Notes under the pieces: generated by a model
The model's input: the letters and a program-made list of their open reading frames with translations, nothing else
Databases searched by the model: none
Told to the model about the DNA's origin: nothing
Position numbers and translations under genes: made by a program
Source of the DNA: DALYLB01 sp033763135
GTDB lineage: Bacteria; Acidobacteriota; Blastocatellia; RBC074
Length of the DNA: 35,421 nucleotides
Assembly (NCBI GenBank): GCA_033763135.1
Contig: JANRKY010000371.1
Span: 1-35,421 of the forward strand
Reading direction: 5' to 3'
Shown here: in pieces, positions 1 to 6,525 of the stretch
How positions within the stretch are numbered: position 1 is the stretch's first letter
Layout of the letters: the number at the start of each line of letters is the position of its first letter

Positions 1-2
1 GG

Positions 3-749
3 AAGGGGTTGAAACTTGATGGCAACAACCCGACGCTCGTCTACGGCTACGGCGGTTTCAACATCACCCAGTCGCCGAGCTTCAATGCGCTGCGCATTGG
101 CCTGCTCGAAAATGGCTTTGTGTACGCCTCCGTGAACATGCGCGGCGGCGGCGAATACGGCGAGACGTGGCATGAGGCGGGAACGAAGCTGAAGAAGCAG
201 AACGTCTTCGATGATTTCATCGGCGCGGCCGAGTGGCTGGTCGCCAACAAGTACACGTCGTCCGGGAAACTGGCCATGCAGGGCGGCTCGAACGGCGGTC
301 TGCTGGTCGGCGCCGTGCTCAATCAGCGGCCCGATCTCTACAAGGTCGCGATTCCGCAGGTCGGAGTGATGGACATGCTTCGCTTTCACAAGTTCACGAT
401 CGGCTGGAACTGGATCGCCGACTACGGATCGAGCGACAACCCCGAAGAGTTCAAGGCGCTCCGGGCCTATTCGCCGCTCCACAACATCCGCGAAATCAAA
501 TATCCCGCGACGCTCATCACGACCGCGGATCATGACGACCGCGTCGTGCCGGCCCATTCGTTCAAGTATGCCGCGACGCTGCAGGAGAAGCAGCGGGGCG
601 ATGCGCCCATTCTGATTCGCATCGAGACCAAATCCGGTCACGGCGCGAGCAACACCGCCAAGCAGATCGAAGGCGCCGCCGATATCTATGCCTTCATGTT
701 CCAGAACCTCGGCGTCACGCCCCGCTTCGGAAGCATGGCGAAAAACTGA
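3..749 (+). CDS. Prolyl oligopeptidase (S9A), C-terminal catalytic part, cut by window edge
   Basis: This serine peptidase cleaves short peptides after proline. Only the alpha/beta-hydrolase domain is in the window; the frame runs open through the left edge, so the TTG at position 9 is not the real start. Numbering residues from that TTG, the nucleophile is Ser94 in GGSNGG, the acid is Asp176 in ADHDDRVVP with the neighbouring substrate-binding Arg178, and the base is His211 in SGHGAS. The stretches YGYGGF, QVGVMDMLRFHKFTIG and YSPLHNI also match the prolyl oligopeptidase family closely. Because the N-terminus is missing, whether it is exported or cytosolic cannot be judged. A perfect 12-bp inverted repeat follows its stop codon. 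Confidence 0.95.
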   Translation, partial: KGLKLDGNNPTLVYGYGGFNITQSPSFNALRIGLLENGFVYASVNMRGGGEYGETWHEAGTKLKKQNVFDDFIGAAEWLVANKYTSSGKLAMQGGSNGGLLVGAVLNQRPDLYKVAIPQVGVMDMLRFHKFTIGWNWIADYGSSDNPEEFKALRAYSPLHNIREIKYPATLITTADHDDRVVPAHSFKYAATLQEKQRGDAPILIRIETKSGHGASNTAKQIEGAADIYAFMFQNLGVTPRFGSMAKN

Positions 750-762
750 CGCAATGAGTCCT

Positions 763-813
763 CCCGGAATGCAGAGCGAAGCTTTCTCGAAAAACTTCGT
801 CCTGCATTCCGGG
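763..813. repeat. Intergenic inverted repeat between peptidase and DUF1080 genes
   Basis: Arms 763-774 and 802-813 (CCCGGAATGCAG / CTGCATTCCGGG) are a perfect 12-bp match. A smaller stem, CGAAG/CTTCG (777-781, 795-799), nests inside. No T-run follows on either strand, so it is not a classical intrinsic terminator. It sits just behind the peptidase stop and ends a few bases before the next gene's Shine-Dalgarno site, so it could terminate weakly, protect a 3' end or be a mobile palindrome. Confidence 0.7.
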
Positions 814-828
814 CGAAAAGGAGCGCGG

Positions 829-1461
829 ATGAAGATTGCGATTGGATTGATGCTGCTTGCGGTTGCGCTGCCGGTGGGGCTTCCTCTCTCCAAGCCGAAG
901 CGGCTCTTTGACGGCAAGAGCTTCGCGGGGTGGGAAGGCGATCGGCAGGTCTTTCGGATCGAGGAGGGCGCGATCGTCGGCGGTTCGATGACGGCGGCGC
1001 TGCCCAAGAATCAATTTCTCTGCACCACCGCGGAGTACGGGGATTTCGAGTTGCGGCTGAAGTTCAAACTGCTCGGCGATCCGGCGAAGGCGAATGCCGG
1101 CATTCAGTTTCGCTCGCGCCGCATCCCGAACGATCACGAGGTCATTGGCTATCAGGCGGACGCGGGACAGCAATACTGGGGGGCTCTCTATGACGAATCC
1201 CGCCGCAAGAAGGTGCTGGCCGGTCCCGCGCCGGAAGTGGTCGCTCAAATCGTTCGTCGCGGAGATTGGAACGACTATGTCATTCGCGCCGAGGGCGGGA
1301 GGATTCGACTGACGCTCAATGGGCGGCAGACTGTCGACTACACCGAACCCGATCCCGCGATCGAGAAGACCGGCTGCATCTGTCTGCAGATCCACAGCGG
1401 CCCCGCGAGTGAGGCGTGGTACAGGGAGATCACGATCGAACCGCTCCCGGCGAAGAAATAG
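829..1461 (+). CDS. DUF1080 / 3-keto-disaccharide hydrolase-like exported protein
   Basis: About 210 residues with an N-terminal Sec-type signal (MKIAIGLMLLAVALPVG). The start was chosen for the AAAGGAG site about 8 bases upstream; a longer reading from 688 overlaps the preceding gene. The body is the concanavalin-like DUF1080 fold: LFDGKSFAGW near the mature N-terminus, AEYGDFELRLKFKL, AGIQFRSRR, then GDWNDYVIRAEGGRIRLTLNG. DUF1080 members take part in cleavage of 3-keto-glycosides, which suggests periplasmic sugar breakdown. It has no obvious operon partner; the aldo/keto reductase next door converges on it. The family is clear, the substrate unknown. Confidence 0.85.
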   Translation: MKIAIGLMLLAVALPVGLPLSKPKRLFDGKSFAGWEGDRQVFRIEEGAIVGGSMTAALPKNQFLCTTAEYGDFELRLKFKLLGDPAKANAGIQFRSRRIPNDHEVIGYQADAGQQYWGALYDESRRKKVLAGPAPEVVAQIVRRGDWNDYVIRAEGGRIRLTLNGRQTVDYTEPDPAIEKTGCICLQIHSGPASEAWYREITIEPLPAKK

Positions 1462-1466
1462 GCGCA

Positions 1467-1729
1467 ATCGTTCGGGGTTCCTCCTGAAGGCCAATGGCAT
1501 TGAGTTTAGCCTCACGCGAAGGCGCGAAGTGGAAAGAGGCAGGTCTTCTTCGCGTCTTCGGTTTCGATTCAGAAATCCCGCGAGCCGCGTGGCCGGCGGG
1601 AACGAAAAGAAAGAACGCGAAGAAGAAGAAGACTCGGAAATCATCTTCTTTGCGTCTTCGCGGCTTCGCGTGAGGCCCTCTTTCTTACAAGCTTAATGCC
1701 ATTGGTCTGAAGGCGGAGCCCCGAACGAT
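1467..1729. repeat. Large composite palindrome between convergent genes
   Basis: The gap between the DUF1080 gene and the convergent aldo/keto reductase gene is almost entirely one imperfect inverted repeat. Outer arms 1467-1501 and 1695-1729 match at about 30 of 35 positions and carry GTTCGGGGCTCCGCCTTCAG-like sequence followed by CCAATGGCATT. Inner arms 1509-1521 and 1664-1676 (GCCTCACGCGAAG) are perfect. The centre is a purine/pyrimidine-biased stretch rich in GAAGAA and CTTCTT. The right arm ends at the reductase stop codon. The outer module recurs at 16269-16291. Confidence 0.8.
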
Positions 1730-2703
1730 CAGGCCCAGATCGGATCCTGGTGGCGCCGGAAGTACTGTTCGAGGCTCACGCGCTGCGGCTCGACCTGCGC
1801 GCGGAGTTTATCCATTTCGGTTGCGCTCATCGGTTTGAAGGCCTTGACGGATGCGACGTTCTGCTCGATGAACTCGGGTTTGGGCATGCCCATGACGGCG
1901 GTCGTGACGGGCAGGCTCAGCGCGTAGCGGATCAGATCGTTCATCGCCGCCTTGCCCGTGCCCTCGCCGACGAGTTTGTCCTGGGCCGTCACCTTCATCA
2001 GGATAATTCCCAGATTCTTCTTTCGGGCGGCCGGCAGCGCCAGCTCTTCAAAGCGGAGGGCGCGCGCCGGATTCATGGCCATCTGCACGCAGTCCAGATC
2101 GTTGCGCTCGATGGCGCGGGCCATGACCTCGCCGTCGGTGTGGCTCGTCATTCCGATGAACCGGGCGACCTTCTGCTCGCGCAGTTTATAGAGCGCGTTG
2201 ATCGCGCCGTCCTTCGCCTCGATCTTCGCCAGATCCGCGGCGTCGGACAGGCTGTGCAGATGAAGCAGGTCGACGTGGTCGGTCTGCAGCCGTTTCAAAC
2301 TCTGCTCGACCGCCCGCATCGCCGCGTCATAGCTTCGCGCATCGGGCGAAACCTTGGTCGCAAGCCAGACCTCTCTCCGCCGAGACTTGACCACCTGGCC
2401 CACGCGGGTCTCGCTCTGCCCTTTGCCGTAATCCATCGCGGTGTCGAGATATGAGACACCGAGATCGATGACGTGATTGAGAATCTTCAGCGCTTCCTCT
2501 TCTTCCTTGTACATCAGAAAGCGACTGCCGCACCCGAAGGCGATCACGGGCACTTTCATTCCCGTGCGTCCGAGCACGCGCTGCGGCAGCATCGCCTTTG
2601 CCTCGGCCTCTTCGGACAGCAGGGCCGGCAGCGTCGATGCCGAGGCGATGGTCAGCGTGGTCTTTTCGATGAATTCACGGCGAGAGATCTGGTCATTGCT
2701 CAT
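1729..2703 (-). CDS. Tat-exported aldo/keto reductase
   Basis: A 324-residue NAD(P)H-dependent oxidoreductase of the aldo/keto reductase superfamily. The N-terminus has a twin-arginine signal (SRREFIEK at residues 7-14, then a hydrophobic stretch to about 30), so it is probably folded in the cytoplasm and exported. The catalytic tetrad is visible: Asp87 and Tyr92 in LDTAMDYGKGQSE, Lys117 in LATKV and His150 in DLLHLHS. Start ATG follows AAGGAG at 11 bases. Tat-exported reductases of this kind are common in bacteria that also carry Tat-exported Gfo/Idh/MocA proteins, as here. The substrate cannot be told. Confidence 0.92.
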   Translation of the reverse strand: MSNDQISRREFIEKTTLTIASASTLPALLSEEAEAKAMLPQRVLGRTGMKVPVIAFGCGSRFLMYKEEEEALKILNHVIDLGVSYLDTAMDYGKGQSETRVGQVVKSRRREVWLATKVSPDARSYDAAMRAVEQSLKRLQTDHVDLLHLHSLSDAADLAKIEAKDGAINALYKLREQKVARFIGMTSHTDGEVMARAIERNDLDCVQMAMNPARALRFEELALPAARKKNLGIILMKVTAQDKLVGEGTGKAAMNDLIRYALSLPVTTAVMGMPKPEFIEQNVASVKAFKPMSATEMDKLRAQVEPQRVSLEQYFRRHQDPIWA

Positions 2704-2791
2704 GGCGTCCGCTCCTTGTGTGAATGGATGGTGTCGTTCGCCGCGATTGTAGGCTCCTCTCGCGTGTTTGCCAATGACAGCGGCGCGGTCT

Positions 2792-2896
2792 TCAGCTCAT
2801 TCCCCGGAAGTCCCGGCAGTTGATTCGCTCGTACTGGATCAGGAGAAGAACGATCAGCCCTGTGAGCGCAAGGGCGACCAGAGTTGCGGCATTCAT
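2792..2896 (-). CDS. Possible 34-residue single-span membrane protein
   Basis: A short frame behind the CoA-binding protein gene, separated from its stop by 17 bases. It has an excellent ribosome site (AAAAGGAGG, six bases before ATG). The peptide begins with a hydrophobic span, roughly residues 3-21 (ATLVALALTGLIVLLLI), then a charged tail ending FRGMS. No family is recognised. The strong ribosome site and clean membrane span argue for a real small gene; its length and lack of known relatives argue for caution. Confidence 0.42.
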   Translation of the reverse strand: MNAATLVALALTGLIVLLLIQYERINCRDFRGMS

Positions 2897-2913
2897 CGCG
2901 GGCCTCCTTTTCG

Positions 2914-3381
2914 TCAGCCGGGCACGCGGCCCTGCCAGCGTAGAATCCATCGCATGCAGCGATGGCCGAAATCCACGGGCGCGCAGTACATCACCGGGCA
3001 ACCGCCCGTCAGGCAGTTGATTCCGAGTCGCTCGCATTCGCGGATCGCCTCGTCCGAGACGCTCCCCTCGCCGAACGAGCGATGCAGCCAGACGTGGCCG
3101 ATCCCGAGATCGCCGCATTCGCGCACCAGTTGCGCCGCAAGCTCCGGCCGCGTGACGATCACGACGGCCTCCACCGCCTCGGGCAGCGCCGCCAGCGTCG
3201 GATAACACGGATCGCCCTCCACCTCCGTCGCATTCGGATTGACGGCGAAGACCTGATAACCGGCCGCCTTCAACTTTCGATAGACATTGTTCGCGGCCTG
3301 CATCGGATCGCGCGACACGCCCGCTACGGCAATCCGGCGGACGCTCAGGAATCGATCGACATTGACGGGGAGTTTCGACAT
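2914..3381 (-). CDS. CoA-binding domain protein (YccU-like)
   Basis: A 155-residue cytoplasmic protein with a Rossmann-type CoA-binding domain as in E. coli YccU and the N-terminus of succinyl-CoA ligases. The nucleotide-binding loop VAGVSRDPMQAANNVYRKLKAAGY lies at about residues 18-42, followed by VFAVNPNATEVEGDPCYPTL, then VVIVTRPE and HVWLHRSFGEGS. The C-terminal GGCPVMYCAP is typical of the short stand-alone family. The start was chosen at the ATG preceded by AAGGAG; a 44-residue upstream extension has no site and no family match. Its biological role is not established even in model organisms. Confidence 0.9.
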   Translation of the reverse strand: MSKLPVNVDRFLSVRRIAVAGVSRDPMQAANNVYRKLKAAGYQVFAVNPNATEVEGDPCYPTLAALPEAVEAVVIVTRPELAAQLVRECGDLGIGHVWLHRSFGEGSVSDEAIRECERLGINCLTGGCPVMYCAPVDFGHRCMRWILRWQGRVPG

Positions 3382-3667
3382 GCGGGGCTCCTTATTTGGG
3401 AAGTCGCTGGAAGAATAGGTCGTGCAATTCTCATACCGTTTGTAAAGCCATTGCCCCGATGCCTCGCGTGCAAATTCCCCAGCCGCCCTGCGGATTTTCG
3501 CCCTATTTCGCAATAGTCCGCCAGGGAAGTGGGAGTCGGCGACGCGATGATAGTGGCTCGGATGTCATTTTCCGGGAGAGAAGGTTTCCGTTCCCTTGTT
3601 TGCGGCTGTATGGCATTCTACGCGCATCAAGGTTGTCCATTCATCTCAGAACAGGGAGGGATCCGTC
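3382..3667. other. Divergent intergenic region, no gene seen
   Basis: This 286-base gap separates the divergently read CoA-binding and EthA-like genes and must hold both promoters. I see no convincing -35/-10 pair, tRNA or repeat. TTGTTT at about 3597 with weak downstream hexamers is the best but poor candidate for the plus strand. Confidence 0.5.
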
Positions 3668-5167
3668 ATGGGAGCGGAATATTTCGATGTCATCATCGTT
3701 GGAGCGGGGCTCTCGGGGATTGGCGCGGGGGTGCATCTGCGACAGCACTGTCCGGGAAAGAGCTTCGCGATTCTGGAGGGGCGCGAGGCGATCGGCGGGA
3801 CGTGGGATCTGTTTCGGTATCCGGGCATTCGTTCGGATAGCGACATGCACACGCTGGGGTATAACTTCAAGCCGTGGAAGAATCCCAAGGCGATCGCCGA
3901 CGGTCCGTCCATTCGCGCGTATGTGCGCGAAGCGGCGGACGAATACGGCATCGTTCCCCACATACGATTCAAGCATCTGGTTCGGCGGCTTTCCTGGTCG
4001 TCCGACGAGGCCTTGTGGACGGTGGAAGCCGATCACGATGGACGCACGGTGAAGCTGACGGCGCGCCACCTGATGATGTGCGCGGGCTATTATCGATATT
4101 CGGCGGGCTATCTGCCGGAGTTTGCCGGAATGCCGAACTACAAGGGGAGGCTGATCCATCCGCAGCACTGGCCGGAAGATCTCGATTATGCCGGAAAGCG
4201 CGTCGTCGTCATCGGCAGCGGCGCGACGGCGGTCACGCTCGTGCCGGCCATGGCGGACAAGGCGGCGCATGTGACGATGCTGCAGCGATCGCCGACCTAT
4301 CTGATCTCGCTGCCCGCGGTCGATGCGATCGCCAATCTGCTGCGCCGGTTGCTGCCGCTTTCGGCGGCGTATCGGTTGACGCGATGGAAGAACATGGGGA
4401 TGCAGCTCATTCTGTTCAATCTCATGCGCGCCTTTCCCGACGCGACCCGCAGGATGCTGCTCTCGCTCATTCGGAAACAGCTCGGACCGCAGTACGACGT
4501 CGCGACCCATTTCTCGCCCCGATACAATCCGTGGGACGAGCGGTTGTGCGTCGTGCCCGACAACGACTTCTTCGAGGCGATGAATGCCGGCAAGGTCTCG
4601 GTTGCGACGGATCATATCGAGACCTTCACGGAGACCGGCCTGCGGCTGACATCCGGCAGAGAGATCGAGGCCGACATCATCGTCACGGCGACGGGCCTCG
4701 AACTGCAGTTCGCCGGCGGCGCCGAGATCACCGTCGACGAGCGACCGATCGATATCGGAAAAGCCGTTCTTTACAAGGGAATGATGTTCAGCGGCGTGCC
4801 CAACCTCGCATCCGTCTTTGGCTACACGAACGCATCATGGACGCTTCGCGCCGATCTGCTGGCGGAGTATTTCTGCCGGCTGATCAATTTCATGGACGCT
4901 CACGGATATGTGGAGGCGAAACCCGGGAATCCCGATCCCGCCATGCCGGTGCAGCCCCTGGGCAATCTGTCGTCCGGGTATTTCAAACGCGCCGAGGATC
5001 GCCTCCCTCGACAGGGCGTCACGGGACCATGGCTCAATCCGCAGAACTATGCGTTCGATATTTTCCGTTTTCGCTACGGCTCGATCGAGGACGATGTCCT
5101 GCAGTTCCGGCGCGGCAGCAGCCCGACGGCCCAAAAGGCATCATCCGCCGCGCTGGCCGAGGCATAG
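3668..5167 (+). CDS. ethA: EthA-like flavin-containing (Baeyer-Villiger type) monooxygenase
   Basis: A 499-residue FAD- and NADPH-dependent monooxygenase that would insert oxygen into ketones or oxidise sulfur or nitrogen centres. The FAD-binding GAGLSG is at about 12-17 and GGTWDLFRYPGIRSDSDM at 43-60. The Baeyer-Villiger fingerprint Y-x-G-x(3)-H-x(3)-WP is at 158-169, with Tyr replacing the usual first Phe, and the second dinucleotide loop GSGATA at 183-188. These blocks, with YNPWDERLCVVP and GYTNASWTL, resemble mycobacterial EthA closely. Start ATG follows AGGGAGGG; an in-frame reading from 3596 adds 24 residues without a site. The physiological substrate is unknown. Confidence 0.92.
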   Translation: MGAEYFDVIIVGAGLSGIGAGVHLRQHCPGKSFAILEGREAIGGTWDLFRYPGIRSDSDMHTLGYNFKPWKNPKAIADGPSIRAYVREAADEYGIVPHIRFKHLVRRLSWSSDEALWTVEADHDGRTVKLTARHLMMCAGYYRYSAGYLPEFAGMPNYKGRLIHPQHWPEDLDYAGKRVVVIGSGATAVTLVPAMADKAAHVTMLQRSPTYLISLPAVDAIANLLRRLLPLSAAYRLTRWKNMGMQLILFNLMRAFPDATRRMLLSLIRKQLGPQYDVATHFSPRYNPWDERLCVVPDNDFFEAMNAGKVSVATDHIETFTETGLRLTSGREIEADIIVTATGLELQFAGGAEITVDERPIDIGKAVLYKGMMFSGVPNLASVFGYTNASWTLRADLLAEYFCRLINFMDAHGYVEAKPGNPDPAMPVQPLGNLSSGYFKRAEDRLPRQGVTGPWLNPQNYAFDIFRFRYGSIEDDVLQFRRGSSPTAQKASSAALAEA

Positions 5168-5203
5168 AGCGGAATTCAGCCACGAATTGGAACGGTACTG
5201 GAA

Positions 5204-5884
5204 TTACTTCCGGAGTTGGACCTGCATCAGGACGCGGAGCATGAAGCGGCCGATGTCGTCGCGCCGCTCGGCGTACGTTGCCGCTTCGAACGAGGAGCCG
5301 TCGGCATCCTTGGGATCGAGATAGGGAACCGAAAGGCGCTTCGCGGCGCCCCGGACCGTCGGACAGGCGGCATCGGCCTCCGTGCAGACGAGCAGCGCCG
5401 CGAAGCCGGACTGCGGGTTCTGCGGGTCTCCGCAGGTCTTGGAGAATTCGAGCGTCTCCATCCCCTGGCCCCATTGGACGCGATAGATTGGATTGGGTTC
5501 GTCGCCCTCTCCGCGCGCCGCTTCCTTGCCTGTCGGGGCGATCTCGACGCCGATCTCGCGCAGCGTCGCCACCGTCCTCGGATTGAAGGCGCTCGGCGCC
5601 GTCCCCCCGCTGTAAAAACGAATATTCGGCATCCCGTAATAGGCCGCCGCAATGTTGCCCATCGTCGAACCGAGCATGCTCCGTCGCGAGTTTCCCGTGC
5701 AGACGATGATCACGTCCATCGGCTCGTCCGGATGATAGTTCGCGCTCATCCAGGCCGCCAACTCCCCGGCGGCCGCCCGATGCGGCGCCTCGATCTGATC
5801 GAACTGGGTCGCAAGCAGGTCCGCATGCCGACGCACGTCCTCCCACAAGGCATCCCGCGACGACGATGATCTCTTCTCCAGCAT
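5204..5884 (-). CDS. Arsenate reductase-like low-molecular-weight phosphatase protein
   Basis: A 226-residue protein of the LMW protein-tyrosine phosphatase fold that thioredoxin-linked arsenate reductases share. The phosphate loop is C62-TGNSR-R68-S. Cys167 and Cys174 (CTEADAAC, then Pro) copy the spacing of the redox pair C82/C89 of Staphylococcus ArsC. Asp190-Pro191 fits the general-acid position. It is much longer than the usual 130-140 residues, with about 55 extra residues at the N-terminus and a long insert before Cys167. It is divergent from an ArsR-type regulator with an operator-like dyad between, which supports reduction of arsenate to arsenite. A phosphatase role is the alternative. 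Confidence 0.82.
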   Translation of the reverse strand: MLEKRSSSSRDALWEDVRRHADLLATQFDQIEAPHRAAAGELAAWMSANYHPDEPMDVIIVCTGNSRRSMLGSTMGNIAAAYYGMPNIRFYSGGTAPSAFNPRTVATLREIGVEIAPTGKEAARGEGDEPNPIYRVQWGQGMETLEFSKTCGDPQNPQSGFAALLVCTEADAACPTVRGAAKRLSVPYLDPKDADGSSFEAATYAERRDDIGRFMLRVLMQVQLRK

Positions 5885-5905
5885 ACGCTCCTTCTCCTTT
5901 CAATT

Positions 5906-5927
5906 CATATCCGCTTCGACGAATATG
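5906..5927. promoter_or_regulatory. Putative ArsR operator at the arsC-like/arsR divergent promoter
   Basis: A 22-base dyad, CATATCCG-CTTCGA-CGAATATG, whose arms match at 7 of 8 positions. It lies between the proposed arsC -10 box and the arsC start codon, about where transcription would begin, so a bound repressor would block it. The same pattern, ATATCCG-N6-CGAAT, recurs upstream of arsD at 26783-26800. A further half-site CGAATATG lies at 5965-5972 between the proposed arsR promoter boxes, and another at 6455-6462. Confidence 0.6.
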
Positions 5928-5933
5928 GGATGG

Positions 5934-5962
5934 AGGCTATCCCGGCAACACGCATTTGTCAA
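5934..5962 (-). promoter_or_regulatory. Candidate sigma70 promoter for the arsC-like gene
   Basis: On the minus strand a perfect -35 box TTGACA (5962-5957) is followed after 17 bases by TAGCCT (5939-5934). The -35 box overlaps that of the opposite arsR promoter, so the two genes share their polymerase entry region. Confidence 0.5.
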
Positions 5963-5985
5963 CGCGAATATGTTCCGTGTAAGAT
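5956..5985 (+). promoter_or_regulatory. Candidate sigma70 promoter for arsR
   Basis: TTGTCA (5956-5961) and TAAGAT (5980-5985) are 18 bases apart. Transcription would begin about at the chosen ATG (5993), so the message would be leaderless or nearly so; no strong Shine-Dalgarno site is visible. The half-site CGAATATG lies within the spacer, consistent with autoregulation. Confidence 0.45.
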
Positions 5986-5992
5986 GGCGAGT

Positions 5993-6403
5993 ATGAGCGG
6001 AAACCGGAAAGCAAAAGAGTTCGATATGGAGCGGTTCTTCGTGGCGTTGTCGGATCGGACGCGGCTGCGGTTGTTGAATCTGATGGGGGAGGACGAGGTC
6101 TGCGTCTGTTTCTTCGTGGAGGTGCTGGAGGAGAGTCAGCCGAAGATCTCGCGGCATCTGGCGTATCTGCGGCGCGCGGGGATCGTGGGGGCGCGGCGGG
6201 AGGGGAAGTGGATCCATTATCGGGTCACGCCTCCCGAGGCGGAGCATGCGGCGCGTGTGCTGGAGACGGTGCGGGAGTGGTTGAAGGAGGACAGGGAGAT
6301 GCAGCGGGACCGCACGCGGCTGGGGAGGATCTGCTGCATGCCCGCAATGCCGGTTCAATTGGCGGGAGCGCCGAAGCCGGCGCCCCCGGTCGCAAAGGCG
6401 TAG
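5993..6403 (+). CDS. arsR: ArsR-family arsenic-responsive repressor
   Basis: A 136-residue winged-helix repressor. From the chosen start, FFVALSDRTRLRLLNLM (15-31) is the first helical block. E35-VCVC-F carries Cys37 and Cys39, equivalent to the ELCVCDL arsenite site of E. coli-type ArsR. QPKISRHLAYLRRAGIV (49-65) is the recognition helix-turn-helix, and GKWIHYRV the wing. A second Cys pair (ICCMP) near the C-terminus could add a ligand. Start is uncertain: ATGs at 5984 and 5993 are both possible, while a reading from 5930 runs through promoter-like sequence. It is divergent from the arsC-like gene and probably represses that gene and itself. Confidence 0.9.
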   Translation: MSGNRKAKEFDMERFFVALSDRTRLRLLNLMGEDEVCVCFFVEVLEESQPKISRHLAYLRRAGIVGARREGKWIHYRVTPPEAEHAARVLETVREWLKEDREMQRDRTRLGRICCMPAMPVQLAGAPKPAPPVAKA

Positions 6404-6525
6404 TGTCCGAGCTATTCGGCTGAGGGGCGGATGGCGGTGATCGTCGCGCTTTTCCGAATATGGTACCCTGCGAGTCTGATTCAAGTCATGCCGATCGTTT
6501 AACGCATTTCCATTGAGGTACGTGG

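Noticed and set aside
763..813. Intrinsic terminator of the peptidase gene
   Set aside because: A stable stem exists but no T-run follows on either strand, so it was listed as a repeat.
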